From Adiantum capillus-veneris (lineage: Eukaryota; Streptophyta; Polypodiopsida; Polypodiales; Pteridaceae), in NCBI GenBank assembly GCA_014529385.2, contig CM043971.1, forward strand, positions 54,037,209 to 54,101,208: a stretch of DNA of 64,000 nucleotides, in the 5' to 3' direction. The position numbers were made by a program, and so were the translations under genes. Positions 1 through 13,767 of the stretch are shown here, in pieces (position 1 is the stretch's first letter; every line of letters begins with the position of its first letter). The notes beneath the pieces are model-generated. The model did no database searches. It saw only the letters and a list, made by a program, of their open reading frames with translations, and was not told the DNA's origin.

Positions 1-211
1 ATTTTTAAATCCATCTTGGTTTATTGACAAGAGAGATGTGGGAAGGACATAATCTAACATGGTCGAGTGATCCTGTAAAATTAAATTATATTAATTACCA
101 AAATATTTACTAATACGAATTTCATCATAGCAGGGCGGATGGATCTCTTCATTAACCAAACTGGGCTATGCAAGCAGACAGAGGATACCAATTCCACCTA
201 CGACCACATAG

Positions 212-847
212 TGTATTCTCTCATGTTTTAAAGCTCCCGAGTTTCATAAAAGACTTTTGGAATTTGAATCTGAAGCTTTATCTATTGGTTCGTTATCTGT
301 TCTTAGCATTGCTTCGTTTAATGAATGGATTTCTATCCTTGCTTCTTGTAGAAAATATCCTTCTAGTCTTCTTTCTCTATTTGAGAATTTCTTACTTAAT
401 ATTCCATTTATTCACACCCAAGATAGCTCTGATTTGGACTTTTACTTTTCGTCTTTCGCTACTATTGTAAACAAACTATATTTCATTAATAACATCCCTG
501 TCTTGCTTTTAGAAATAAAACAATATAAAAATGTGATCAACCCTCTTTTAGATTTTGATCTCCTTGATTCACAAGAAAAAAATGCCCTTTCAACCCTGGC
601 AAGCAATTTGTCATTATCTAAGCCAAAGAAATCTATGTCACGTATCTTTTCTCGTGTGGTCCCTCTCATTCCCCCTAGACAAGTGGAGTTGGATTCTATT
701 TGGCTCGACAACCAACCTTGGAACTTTGACAACCAGCCTGTACACACACACACACATTTATATAGAGGACAAGGCCTTGACAAACTCTTGGCCGACTTCT
801 ATCTTCTATCTAGTATGCAGTCTCTAAAGAGGATTTTTGGTCTGTAA
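212..847 (+). CDS. Unrecognised 211-codon open stretch, possible host exon or gene fragment
   Basis: I do not recognise this protein. The frame is open for 211 codons without an obvious ATG start, so it would have to be an internal or terminal exon. A possible splice acceptor (TTTTAAAG followed by CTCCCGAG) lies near 225-235. The translation is Leu/Ser-rich and looks helical, with alternating hydrophobic and charged residues and a basic KPKKS segment at about two thirds, followed by PLIPPRQ and WLDNQPWNFDNQP. A short (CA)n tract is translated inside it as HTHTH, which suggests drift or chance. No retrotransposon motif is visible and no neighbouring exon was found. It could be a decayed host exon or a chance open frame. 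Confidence 0.22.
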   Translation, partial: CILSCFKAPEFHKRLLEFESEALSIGSLSVLSIASFNEWISILASCRKYPSSLLSLFENFLLNIPFIHTQDSSDLDFYFSSFATIVNKLYFINNIPVLLLEIKQYKNVINPLLDFDLLDSQEKNALSTLASNLSLSKPKKSMSRIFSRVVPLIPPRQVELDSIWLDNQPWNFDNQPVHTHTHLYRGQGLDKLLADFYLLSSMQSLKRIFGL

Positions 848-1657
848 TCATACAATAAAATGTGAACATTTAAAGTAGAAGTTACACTTAGCTCGAGGTA
901 TTAGCTCGAAGCTGGTGAATTATGAGGTTTTTTTTGGCATGTTATGAGACAAAGGAATAACATCTATGTTTTTGAATGCCTTAAACCTCCCGTAGAGGGT
1001 CTCCTTGGAGATGGCAATTGCTGAATTTTTTTTGAAAAATAGCTAAGAATACAAACAAGATGCTGTCCCGATTTTTGATAGAATTGTTTATATTGTTAAT
1101 AACTTGTAAGACAAATGCTGAAAGTAAACTTCTTGAAACTCTGAGATGGATAGGGACTGGAGATAAATTCGGGGTTTACGTAATTCATAAAGTTTCATAA
1201 AGCTCGAATTGTTTTCATAACCAGGAGTATAAAATATCACTTGTTGCTATGGGATGCATAACATCTACTTGATTGTCTTCTCTTGGATAGCGAACACACT
1301 ACATATCCCACATGTGGTAGGCCGTAAGCACACTCTTAAATGATAAACCCCTTGGTTTTGGCATACAAACACATAGATAGGTACCTACGGAGAATTTGGT
1401 TAATTTTTTGTATCATGTATGGTAGTAGATACTAGCACTATTTTGAGTATACTCGGTGAATATTGGGATACACACGACTCTACACTCAGAGGTTGTATTA
1501 CTTAAATTCTCAACTTAACACTCAATCCTAAGGGTAAGCTGTAAACTATGTCTACAGGTTTGACATGGATGACAACTGGATCCAGTGTCGACACCTGCAA
1601 AACGCAAAAACATAGGCAGTTCTAACTGAATGTTTTTTGTATGGATGCAGGTAACAC
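848..1657. other. Non-coding stretch, one hairpin element
   Basis: No coding signal is seen in this AT-rich sequence. It contains the first copy of the small hairpin element at 984-1,070. The 65-codon open frame on the minus strand at 1,515-1,712 crosses into repeat A and has no family resemblance. Confidence 0.5.
984..1070 (+). repeat. Hairpin element, copy 1 of 3
   Basis: An 84-88 bp sequence that recurs at 6,830-6,910 and 8,272-8,355 in the same orientation. All three copies open with two adjacent short hairpins (CCTC/GAGG type, then TCTC/GAGA) followed by ATGGC, an A/T-rich middle and a conserved end of the form GATGCTGTCC. This copy reads CCTC-CCGTA-GAGG and then TCTC-CTTG-GAGA. Confidence 0.5.
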
Positions 1658-1878
1658 CTGGATCCTTCTCCATGTAGATGTAGTGGAAGCTCATCTCAAA
1701 GGATGGACACACAGAGATATAACATTAAGATATCAAATTGTAATTATCAAATGTCAAATTTTTGAACTAAATGACTGTATTATCCATTAGATACAGAATG
1801 ATATTGGTGTATATGAAACGATTATTGAGTTTTATGACATCGCATATTGTTATATAATATATTATTTAATACAATTGT
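1658..1878 (+). repeat. Dispersed repeat A, copy 1
   Basis: From CTGGATCCTTCT to GTCTAAGTATG this matches 8,626-8,848 along its length with scattered differences. Shared landmarks are ATGTAGATGTAGTGGAAGC, ATCCATTAGATACAGAAT and TTGGTGTATATGAAA. Here A runs straight into repeat B. At the second copy the sequence changes to Copia-1 exactly at the end of A. Confidence 0.75.
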
Positions 1879-2817
1879 CTAAGTATGATTCATTTATGAA
1901 GGGATTTTCATACTTAAAAACACACACGCACACACACACACACACACACACATATTTAAAAATGACAGCTTGTTTTTACCCTTAGTAGATGAGAGATTTC
2001 TGTCTCATTCCATATACTTGTTCGGAATCCCTATCATGTATTTTCATTATGAGAATCCTTGACAAGGATTGACTCCCACCATGTAGATCCTACCCTTGAG
2101 ATTGTAGGGATCACACACACATTCTTATCTAGAAAAAATAGTTTATTTTTACCCTCCATTGGCTATAGGTCACAAACACTGGCAATCAGGCTCAAGCATC
2201 TTCTCAAACTTAGTATCATAAACTCAATGATGGTTTGTTTCTATATGTCATAATTCTCAATGATAATGCTTTCTTTAAGAGTTTAGCCGTGTCCTCAATG
2301 GCTTGATCATTTCAACCTAAAAATTGACACACACATAAAGACATATTGGTAGCTGGTTGGCTTACAAATTGTGATGTATCTTTTAATTAGATCTAACAAG
2401 ATATTTTGATGCTATGTCACTGACTTACCCACCCTACCTACACATGCTTTAAAGGATGTCCCAATAACCTGCTTCATACATAACCATATGTGGGTGAGTT
2501 ATGATTCCTTAATGCCAGTTAGACATTTGCAAAAATATAAAAGTCTCCTTATTAACCCCCAACCTAAAAAAAAACCACTAATTTTTCTCTTATCTTTCTT
2601 TCTCTTGCTCATATGAACTTCTCTATGGTTGTCGTCTGTAAATATCTGCCGGACACATCCTTGAAGATGGCATGAACTTGCCTCCACACACACATCTCAG
2701 GGTATGTATTGTCCCTCCTCCCTCCCTTCGACTTCGTGTACATATAGATCTCGATATCTCTTAACAAACCCACACACACACACACACACACACATTCCCA
2801 TGCAGACAAATATTGCC

Positions 2818-3260
<443 letters not shown>

Positions 3261-3296
3261 ATGCATGATTCCATCTCCGTGCGCACGTGCACGCGT

Positions 3297-3330
<34 letters not shown>

Positions 3331-3609
3331 CCAAGAGGATGATATTGGATGTTCAGCTATTGATTAGCTTCTGTGTGGTGTTTTGCCATGATGACCCTCC
3401 TGTATGTACATACAATCCCCATTCAATATTCTAGAACATAGCATGAGGTTGCAACCAATGGTCATGTTTCAGCCGCATCATGCTTGGCTACGCTCAACCA
3501 AACAAGAGAATTCGACACACAGGTAGGTGCAATTGCACATACTCAATAAACTCTGGTTTTTTAATAAATGGTTATTACTGATGTATCATGCGCATGCGGA
3601 CACATACTG

Positions 3610-3686
3610 CCCTTCCTCTTTGATGCATTGGTAGTGCTGCAGTAGGGTCTTTTACATACTAAGATTCTTTATGCGTGATGCATACT

Positions 3687-3768
<82 letters not shown>

Positions 3769-4016
3769 CCGCGAGGACGGGGTTGAAAGTTCGGCTACTA
3801 AGGATCTTCCATTGGGAGGAGTACTGAGATGAACCTCCTATTTGTACATACAGTCCCCCTTCACTATGCTACAGTGGAAGTAAACACAGACATACACACA
3901 CAGGTGCTTGAAAGCTGGCAACTTATGTTCAGATTTCTTCCTTGGTGATGCTACTGTAGGTTGGTCTCTTACATACTCCTCAACGAACTAGTATTGTGAG
4001 AGGCTGGTATCTTACC
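3610..4016 (+). repeat. Local direct duplication, unit 2
   Basis: Second unit of the duplication described at 2,818-3,260. It is followed directly by repeat C at 4,017. Confidence 0.75.
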
Positions 4017-4165
4017 AAGGGGAGGGACTCGTTGACAATTGTCTTCCCAAGTAATGCCAGCTCTGAAAGGCTTGTGTTTCTTGGATGGTGACATGTAAGA
4101 GATTCTTTCCTTGGGACTACAACAACAATTGCATCAATAATAGAAGATAATCCACTGTTCGGTTA
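4017..4165 (+). repeat. Dispersed repeat C, copy 1
   Basis: Matches 8,464-8,606 in the same orientation, from AAGGGGAGGGA through TTCTTGGATGGTGACA and GAGATTCTTTCCTTGGGA to GGAAGAT-like sequence. Copy 2 lies just left of repeat A copy 2, so the flank is a mosaic of shuffled duplicated blocks. Confidence 0.75.
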
Positions 4166-4910
<745 letters not shown>

Positions 4911-5811
4911 ATCTAGCTGACAAGTCGTTGGCCAACCCTTGGCTGGCAGATTCTCTTTTTGGTGCTTTGGGCCGATGTCAGTCTTGGACATGGGTTCATG
5001 CCTACATCTTTTAGAAGGACCTTTGTTATACACATAACCTTCAAGGTGTAGAGAATGGGTCTGGTTTTGGACAAAGAGCCTCACCGTTCGGACTTATACC
5101 TGCACACACATTTACTCAGAAGTTAATCGGACTTCATACCCACAAGTATACTCACATGACTTCAGCTTCTCCTACCATGGATCATGCCATCCATAGAGAT
5201 GGGCTCTCACTCATACACACACAGAAATACAGGTACACTTTCTGACAATTTTTGAGTGTCTCTATACAAACCCACACACACATCTAACTGGGTAGGAGCA
5301 ATTATAATTAGTCCCCCAGTTTCTCAGACATACAGGACTAGGGTCACAACTTTCTCAATAGTGCAAGATTACACCTGACCTATATTCTCACCGAACTACC
5401 CGTTTCCTCTGCAGTATTTCCGTATCACATGGTCGTGGACAAAGCCCTCCTAACTTTAACCTACTACAACTTACGCACTTCTCTTGCCGGGCTTCTAGAA
5501 TAATTCACATATGATAACCCCACTTCATTTGGGTGAAAACATCCGATGAAGATCCCCCTTTTGTGTGTTGTGGGTAACTAGGGTTGTTCACAATACCTAC
5601 CCTTGAGTAAGGACATGTGAATGCCTTCATCACAGTAGGTGCCGAGTTTCGGTGGATACCCTATCTCTTTACTTATGCATAAATGGGTGCTCTGTGGCGC
5701 ATAAGAGCTGGATATGTTTCTCTTTCTCCTAGCTTACCCACCGAATTCACATGCTGTCATCTCCGCTCGCGCTAAATGGCTCAAAATTGAGGCCTGCGGA
5801 TCGTTCAACAC

Positions 5812-5853
<42 letters not shown>

Positions 5854-6829
5854 GAGATCGAACGATAGCATGCTGTGTTTAGCCTTCCTCCTGAGAGACG
5901 CTGTCCATAGAGCTATTTTGGTGTTACAAACCCCTTCATGATTTTCGTTTTCGGGTTCACCCTGTTTTTTCATACTGGCGAGATGCAACAGACCACATGA
6001 GTTTACATTCTACCTCCATTGGGCTCCCATCCTTAAGCCTCCTCCAATACTCGAAGCACCTTCTGCAATAGGGTATCGAGTAGGGAAACAGTGCCTGGAA
6101 ACAGCCTTCTCAACTTCTTCTGTGTCTCAGTACATACATCAAATTGGCAAGCAAGATGGTCTCCCTTGCAATAGCTGGTGTGGAATATCTTCGAGCTAAT
6201 ATTGCATAGGCTCTGACACACAACACTTGCTTCAACAAAGAGGAAAGAAACATCGTCCAGGTAGGCGCACTGCACCTACTCAGTCCGGTAGAAAGTATAT
6301 ATTTTGTTTTTTACATTCATTATGACTTCTATTATGTCTTTTGATAATGGTCTTCTGGTTTCTTTTGGAAATTGTCACAAGCAATGGAAAAATAATGGCA
6401 AAATCTTAACACTAACTTGTGCTTGTGTCGAGAATTGGCATTTAGGACACGATATTCATTCTTGCTTTATGATAACACATATAAATTTCCCAATTGACAG
6501 CAAAAAAGTACTTTAATCCATGAACAACACTTATTCAGCACTTTGTTTGATATGGAGGTTGCTTAGTTTTTGATTGGTTCTGGTTGTTTTGGCATACTAT
6601 AGCTTTACACATAGACATATACATGATGGATTTCATAGTTTTTTCACTATCAAATATAGAATTTAGACATTTGGTTTACAGATTTTTCTTGGCAAGAAAA
6701 AGTACAATATGTACTCAGATGAGTGGTAAACTGGTAATGGAAACTAACGTAGGGTTATTGATTTCGGAAGAATAGAACTACAAGGACATTATAGATTTTG
6801 AACTTGTTTTCCTTTTTGTGACGGCCGTT

Positions 6830-6910
6830 AACCTCCTGTGAGGGTCTCCGTAGAGATGGCTGTGACTGGAAATTTGAAAATCTATCCGCTGTACAAAGGA
6901 GGTGCTGTCC
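6830..6910 (+). repeat. Hairpin element, copy 2 of 3
   Basis: Reads CCTC-CTGT-GAGG then TCTC-CGTA-GAGA, then ATGGC, and ends in GGTGCTGTCC. See copy 1 at 984-1,070. Confidence 0.5.
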
Positions 6911-8271
6911 AAATTTTTCCTTTAGAGATGGGTAATCTAGATGATGGAATGGTACATACTAGTTTTTAAATACGATTATTTCTTATGTCCTTTTCGTTAA
7001 TATAGTCATATGGAGCTGCTTTTTGTCCAAGGTTTGTACTTGGAGGTGAGTATCATCTCTTGGTGGTTATGACACATGATTTACTGGTAAAACTCATATC
7101 TGGTTATGGTTATTGCATTTGGATTTTGTAAGATTTTGTACTGACTTCAAGCTGAATAAAAACCTGACTAGCATCATACTGTTAATTTGGTATACACGGA
7201 TAGAGACCCTGAACCTTAAAGAAAACTATGAAATTGGGGTTGATTGTCTACCATACATAATATACATGAGACTCTCTGATGGGGTAGATTTATACAGGCT
7301 TGTTGCATATTGCTGGATTAAGGGTTGAAACTTTTTTCAAAGTATCATATTTAGATGACTATTGGAACTATCATGGATGGTGGCCTATGTTATCTTTTGG
7401 TTGACTGTCGGAATACAAATAAATGGTTGCTTAATTGTTTTCGAATCTTTGAGAGACATACATAATAGAGGATGTTTGTCATTACTTGTCTTGTCAGTAC
7501 TAGCTTTGGACATTGACTGGATTTTTTAACAAACTACATGGTAATCTTGGACACAGATATGTATATTCACTACCTCGACTGTCCTGCCTTAGGATTGGGG
7601 TTCCCTCTCACTTACATAACACCACTAGGCTGTAATTTGCTGAGTTGAGTCGTAGTTCTATGCGGTGATGCTTGACAGGTTATAACTCTCTTACATGTTC
7701 AACTCAGAATACCATCATCTGAGTACCTGTATGCTCCTCGCACACAGGTGTACATAAAGCTTCACAAGCCCTGTACGTACATGTACATACGGTCCTTCTT
7801 GAGTTATAAATGAAATGTATCAAGAATAGGTCACTGCAAAAAGATGCATAAGGACACATAAACACGCGATTCATAGCACACATAGACATGCTTACTGTTA
7901 ATACTTTGGTAGTATGCTCATAAGATGCTAGGTATTTCTCATATGAATTATTTGATAACCAAGCTGTAACGACAAAGTTTGCGTATTTGTATTTTTTGAT
8001 GCACTCTTTGATGCACTTTCTGGGTCCTATAATGCTAATACTTACAGGTTGACTGAACAGAATTTAAATGTCCGTCTCACAATATGTATATAAATAACAT
8101 ACGATTCAACTTAAACATTTGCCTAGTTGCAGGAAATCACTTCTGATGAAGGTAAGTATATAGTGGTGAATTCACAATTGTAAAAGTACTTTTTGATGCT
8201 ATCAAATAAATGCATAATGTTTAACACAAATGTTTACTTGAAATTAGTCCAAAGAATGGTAAAAGAGCCTT

Positions 8272-8355
8272 AATCCCCAAGTGGGGGTCTCGGATGAGAT
8301 GGCAGTGGACTGAAATTTTTGAGAATTGATCCATTTTACAAAGGAGATGTTGTCC
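8272..8355 (+). repeat. Hairpin element, copy 3 of 3
   Basis: Reads CCCC-AAGT-GGGG then TCTC-GGAT-GAGA, then ATGGC, and ends in GATGTTGTCC. The first stem differs from the other copies at both sides of one pair (T-A to C-G), so pairing is kept. Confidence 0.5.
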
Positions 8356-8463
8356 ATTTTTTTTGGAATTAAATGATATAAACATTAGCATAAATAAATG
8401 GCTCAAATTAATATTAGATCTTTGTTATGATGTTAGTTTTGTTGTAATTTTTGACACCAATAA

Positions 8464-8606
8464 CAAGGGGAGGGAGTCGTTGACACCTGTCTTCCCAAGT
8501 AATGCCAGTTCTGACAGGCTTGTGTTTCTTGGATGGTGACAGGTAAGAGATTCTTTCCTTGGGATTACAACAAAAACTGCAGCAGTAACGGAAGATCGTC
8601 CAATGT
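8464..8606 (+). repeat. Dispersed repeat C, copy 2
   Basis: Second copy of the block described at 4,017-4,165. Confidence 0.75.
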
Positions 8607-8625
8607 ACCAATAAATATCCCAGCT

Positions 8626-8848
8626 GGATCCTTCTACATGTAGATGTAGTGGAAGCTCATCCCAAAGGATGGACACATACGATACAAATATGATAATGTA
8701 GTGATCAAAGATCAAAATTTTTATCTAAATGATTGTGTTATCCATTAGATACAGAATATTGTATTGGTGTATATGAAATGATTTATGGCATCTTGTTTTA
8801 AAATATTGTTGTTTAATATATTATCTAACTCAATGGTCTAAGTATGCA
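8626..8848 (+). repeat. Dispersed repeat A, copy 2, cut at the inversion breakpoint
   Basis: Matches 1,658-1,878 up to the final GTCTAAGTATG. At copy 1 this is followed by repeat B. Here it is followed at once by Copia-1 RNase H sequence on the minus strand. The matching repeat B copy lies at 42,495-44,408, in reverse orientation, ending beside the other part of Copia-1. Confidence 0.75.
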
Positions 8849-10240
8849 CATCCACATGCTTTGTCTTTGAGTGATAAATTGGATTGCGAGCCAATTGTAT
8901 AGCACTTTGACTATCACAATATAACACAGGCATCTCTTCTTTGATTCCCAAGTCTGTTACTAGTCGATTAAGCCAAATCAATTCTTTGCATGCCTCTGAT
9001 GCTCCAACATATTCAGCCTTTGTAGTAGACTGAGTAACACAATCTTGTAATCTAGAACGCCATGATACTGCTCCACCAGCCAATGTAAAGACATACCCTG
9101 ACGTAGACCTTCGGTTGTCTAAGTCACCTGCATAATCTGAGTCTGTAAAACCCTTTACACTTAGCTCCTGACTCCCATAGCATATACGCATACTCTTTGT
9201 AGCTTTCAGGTATCTCAATATTCCTTTCACTGCCTCCCAATGTTTCTTGCCTGGGTTTGACATGTATCGACTTACTACTCCCACTGCAAATGCAATGTCT
9301 GGGCGAGTAGCAATCATTGCATACATCAGACTACCCACTCCAGACGCATATGGAATCTTATCCATTTCAACCTGTTCTTCCTCAGACACATAACAATCTT
9401 GTTTGCTAAGCTTCACATATGGTGGCAATGGAACACTCAGTGCCTTTCCCTTCTCCATATTGAAACGTTGCAAAACCTTGTCAATATACTATGTTTGAGA
9501 TAACCAAATCAACTTCTTTGATCTGTCTCTCTCAATGCGCATACCAAGTATATGACTTGCCTCACCCATGTCTTTCATGTCAAACGATTTTGCCATCTTT
9601 GACGTCAAAGCTGAAATTTCTTCCAAGTGCTTGCTTGCCAGCAATCAACATGTCATCCACATACAAAATAAGGATCAGCCAACTACCATCCTTAGCCTTC
9701 TTTGTATATAGACAGTGATCTAACTCACTACGTTTGTAGCCTTGAAAAAGCATAAACTTGTGGAATTTATGGTACCATGCCCTCGGTGATTGTTTTAAGC
9801 CATAAAGACTCTTTAACAACTGTCATACCCAATCTTCCTTGTCTTTCTCAACAAACCCTTCTGGCTGCTACATGTAAATTTCCACATCTAAATCACCATG
9901 CAAGAACGCTGTCTTGACATCCATTTGGTGCAACACCAAATCTAATATGGCAACCAATGCAAGAAAGCATCTCAATGTAGTCATCTTGACCACCGGAGAG
10001 AAGACTTCATCAAAGTCAATGCCTTGTTCTTGCTTAAAGCCCTTGGCAACAAGCCTTGCTTTGTACTTTGGCTGACTATCATGAGCGGTGATCTTATACC
10101 TGTAAACCCATTTACAAGGTAGAGCCTTTTTGCCCTGTGGTAATTTAACTAGCTTCCATGTCTTGTTTTTATGCAGAGCTGTCATCTCTGACTGCATGGC
10201 CAATTGCCAATTCCCGGAGTCCTTCATTTGCACTGCTTCC
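8849..10240 (-). pseudogene. Copia-1 reverse transcriptase and RNase H (first part)
   Basis: RT landmarks are KWVYRYK, LVAKGFKQEQGIDF, QMDVKTAFLHG and the catalytic YVDDML near 9,660, followed by SLMYAMIATRPDIAFAVG and RYLK. RNase H landmarks are TDSDYAGD, RRSTSGYVF, TTKAEYV, YCDSQSAI and HSKTKHVDV. The sequence stops matching Copia exactly at 8,848/8,849, the left end of the inverted segment. Confidence 0.92.
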
Positions 10241-10559
10241 TTGTAACATGAAGGCTCATTGCAATCAGTCAACATGACATAGTTCATAGATGGAACAAAC
10301 CTATCAGGAGGTCGCGTGACACGTCCAGATCTATGCACAATAGGTGGCTCAGGCTCAACCACAACCTGTGGTTCCACTCTATCCTGTCCTTGCTCCTCTT
10401 GAGCCCTGACATTTTGTCTTGCACGTGCAGGTCCATCTTCTTGGAAGACAACTCTTCTAATCTCCTCAACCCTCTCTGGTTTAGAATGATATTTGGATTC
10501 ATTAAAGTGAATATCATTGCTGCGGAAAACCTTTCTGGATTCGGGATCCCAAAGTCTGT

Positions 10560-11352
10560 ACCCCATCTCACCAGAATTACCATAGCCTAGAAAGATGCAC
10601 TTTCTACTCTTTGGCTCAAGTTTGTTCCTAAATTCCTTTGGAACGTGAGTATATGCCTCACAGCCAAAGACTCTGAGATGCTTGTATGAGGGCATTTTGC
10701 CTGACCATACCATCTCTGGCACTGAATCCTTCTGCAAAACCTTGCTAGGAGATCTATTTACAAGATGAACAACTGTTGATACAGCTTCAACCCAAAACCC
10801 ATTTGGCAGCTGTGCATTAGACAACATACTTATGACCTTCTCTTGTATGGTCCTATTCATCCTCTCAGCAACACCATTTTGAGGAGGATTGTAAGGAGCA
10901 GTAAGTTCACGTTTTATACCTTTTGACTCACAAAAGTCCTGAAAGGCCTTTGAAACATACTCTCCACCATTGTCAGTGCGTAAGCATTTAAGATTCTTGC
11001 CACTCTGATTCTCCACAAGTGCCACAAACGTTTTGAAAACACTAAACTCTTCATCCTTGTGCTTGAGAAAGTAAACCCATACTTTCCTCGAGTAATCATC
11101 TATAAATTTCATAAAGTAAGAAGCTCCCCCTAGAGATAGGTTAGGCATAGGTCCACACAAATCACTATGAACAAGTGCCAATTGTGTATCTCTTCTACTG
11201 CTTCTATGCTTATGTGGCTGCTGTGTTTGCTTACCATACAGACAATGTTCATAGAATTCAAAATCATTAAATGAAAAGCCAAGCAAATAACCAGAACGAG
11301 ACAAGATTTCCATTCCCTTCTTGGATATATGTCCTAACCGGCTATGCCACAA
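10560..11352 (-). pseudogene. Copia-1 integrase
   Basis: A GAG-pre-integrase segment (WHSRLGHISKKGM ... CLYGKQ) precedes the core. The DDE residues are visible as HSD near 11,163, TDNGGEY near 10,974 and PPQNGVAERMN near 10,866, with the Copia spacing D-62-D-35-E. The segment KCIFLGYG, typical after the Copia core, follows near 10,580. It would insert the DNA copy into the genome. Confidence 0.92.
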
Positions 11353-11449
11353 AGAAACGTTCGGCTGCTAAGTTACATTGATTACATTTTTAGAGACATT
11401 TGATACATAAATCATGTAAAGTCCTCCGGACTTTACTCCATGTGCTACT

Positions 11450-11740
11450 GTCATAGAACCCTTGGATATCTTCCACATGTTCCGTCCAAAAGTGGTGACG
11501 TAGCCAGCATCATCAAGTAAACCTGTGTTGATCAAGCTCTTTGTAATTGCGGGAACATGTCTCACATTCTTCAGCGTGAAAGAAGAGCCATTGTGAAACT
11601 TCAATTGAACATCTCCAACACCTAAGATCTCACATGTCTGCCCATTGCCTAGCCGAACATGATCTTTAGTGGTCACATAAGAAGTAAACCACTCCTTGTT
11701 TGGAGACACATGAAGTGATGCCCCTGAGTCTATAATCCAG
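11450..11740 (-). pseudogene. Copia-1 aspartic protease
   Basis: The WIIDSGASLHVSP motif near 11,730 holds the catalytic aspartate of the retropepsin fold. It is followed by VRLGNGQ and LKNVRHVP, the usual Copia protease landmarks. The domain would cut the polyprotein. Confidence 0.88.
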
Positions 11741-11899
11741 TCACTCAGTGCATTTCCATCAGATGCTGTAAGAAGAGCTGAGTCCATTGTATTCTTCAAG
11801 AAGTAGATGTCTCCTGACACTAGACTGCCATCCTCTGCAACAGTGTTTGTCACATTTATTTCTTGAATCTTCACTGAGGACTTGTTCTTCTCACCATGG

Positions 11900-12684
11900 T
11901 CTTCAGCTTTCTCTTTGCCTTTTTCTGCTTTCCATTCTCTGCAGTCTCTTTTCATGTGACCCTTCTTGCCACAATGGTAGCATTCTATGTCACTCTTGCC
12001 TTTAGCACTGGGGGACTTGCTAGGAGACTGATTCCTCTTTCCACCTTTGTACTTTTCTTTGGTCCTTCCCCTGACAACTAAGGCTGTTCCTTTGCCTTTG
12101 TCCATTGTCTTTCTATTGGTTTCTTCAGTAAGCAGACTTCCTTCTACACCTGCTATGTTCAAACCATCTAGAGGTGCAGAATTACTCAAAGCTGTGTGAG
12201 AAGTGTCCCAACTTTCCGGCAATGTGATCAACAGGAACATAGCTCTAACAGGTTCATCAAACTTGACACCTTGAGCTGACAACTGACTATAGATTGTGTT
12301 GAATTCATTCAGATGATTGGACATAGGTGTCCCTTATTTCATCTTCAAGTCAACAAGCTTCTTAAGCCAGTATACCTGTGAAGCTGCACTCTGCTTCTCA
12401 TAAAGATCACTCAGCTTTAACCATGCTTGATAAGCCGACATCTCGTCTGCTACATTGAAGTAAACGCTTTCTGCCAAAGTCAGCATAATGGTAGAAAGTG
12501 CCAATTCATCCATTTCGCTCCATTCATCTTCGTCCATATCTTCTGTTTTTATCCCCTTGAGCTTTATAGGTTTTATCTGCTTCTTTTGTACCAACACGTG
12601 CCAAATCTGCTTCTTCCACAATGGAAAATTGGTTCCATCCAGCTTCTTGATATTGTAAAGAGCAGTGTCCTGTGATCCAGCCAT
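11900..12684 (-). pseudogene. Copia-1 gag (UBN2-type) with CCHC knuckle
   Basis: The N-terminus (MAGSQDTALYNIKKLDGTNF, then W-KKQIWHVL) is typical of plant Copia gag of the UBN2/DUF4219 type, which would form the capsid. A zinc knuckle CYHCGKKGHMKRDC (CX2CX4HX4C) lies at about 11,940-11,982 and would bind RNA. Lys/Ser-rich linkers surround it. The region is a fossil and is not continuously open. Confidence 0.88.
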
Positions 12685-13753
12685 AGCTACGCTTCACAGT
12701 GGTTTACTTTCCTGGGAAAAATTCAGCAGAGTTTCCCCTGTAAACTGACCTCTGAACCAATATCAACGTGTCAAATGAACCAAGAAAGCTTCAGATTCTG
12801 CATAAATTTTGGCAGAGTCTCCTTTGTAAAATGGCTCTGGTGTACTCAAAAAACAGACCAAAAAACAGCTCAAAAAAAACACTGTCTCTCTGACACTGTA
12901 AGCTGCGGGTAAACGTGTCCTGCACCTGTACTGTCTCTCATTGTCCTGTAAGCATAGACTGTGACAATGCCTCAACGGCAGTAAAGCAAATGCAATCCCA
13001 ACTGTCTAACTCACAGTCAATACATCCTAGCTGCCTATCTAAGGGTGCTCGAGGGATCACTCCAAGACCTGTATCACCGAAAGGATCTCAACATTCGAGA
13101 ATCCCCCAGCTCAATAAAACCTCACTCGACCCTCAACAAAGGCTGCAGTAAATCTGACAGTACATAGACTTCTCACAAAGTCATACATCCACAAATTTCC
13201 CACTATATGCTGTAACCGCTGCGGCGGTTGTTTGCTGCGTGACTCACAGCCAGCAAACCCTCAACAAACATACATCATCTGTCACAATACATCCCATGTG
13301 GAAGTACCTGCAATGTCAGGATGAAATCTGGAATATCAAGCAGCAAACACAAGCTACCTGATGAACTAGTGGATGTTGCCTACAGTCTGTGTGTAGATGC
13401 GTCCGTGTCGTATGTGACACGCCTCCAAGAATTGTGAGCCGTCCTTCGATGTGTAGACAGCCACAAATCAACACTCTGGGAGTGTCGATATCCTCAGCAC
13501 CTGCAGTCGTAGGCCAAAAACCCCAAATTTGCAGAGTCGGATCTGCACCCGCTGAGACCACATAGTCGAAAATGTCCTGCGTAGACCTTTGTCGAAGCCG
13601 AACGGTGGCCGAGATGACCTCAGAATGAAAATCTGACAACACCGAGCCCGAGCACCCACGAGATTTGGGTCCGTGTCTTCGCCTGTCGAATTTCACTCCA
13701 ATCTGAGTTGGTGACTCTAGCCTCCTGCAGTGCTGCCCCGAGTCTCGATCTGA
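12685..13753 (-). other. Copia-1 untranslated leader
   Basis: About 1.07 kb between primer-binding site and gag start, longer than usual for a Copia leader. Open frames here (for example 13,316-13,696) show no recognised domain. The length could reflect an older insertion within the leader, but no element ends were recognised. Confidence 0.5.
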
Positions 13754-13765
13754 GCTCTAATACCA
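13754..13765 (-). other. Copia-1 primer-binding site
   Basis: Minus strand TGGTATTAGAGC, two bases inside the LTR. It is one base from TGGTATCAGAGC, the usual plant Copia site complementary to initiator methionine tRNA. Confidence 0.85.
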
Positions 13766-13767
13766 GT

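Noticed and set aside
8272-8355. Ser tRNA-like gene (GGACTGAAAT resembles a Ser anticodon arm)
   Set aside because: The acceptor and T arms cannot be formed and the other two copies do not keep the anticodon-like part.
8414-8715. Minus-strand open frames of 65 and 96 codons
   Set aside because: They run across repeats C and A, which are non-coding at their other copies.
10284-12675. Plus-strand open frames inside Copia-1
   Set aside because: They are antisense shadows of gag and pol with no independent support. The same holds for plus-strand frames in Copia-2, Copia-3 and G2 copy 2.
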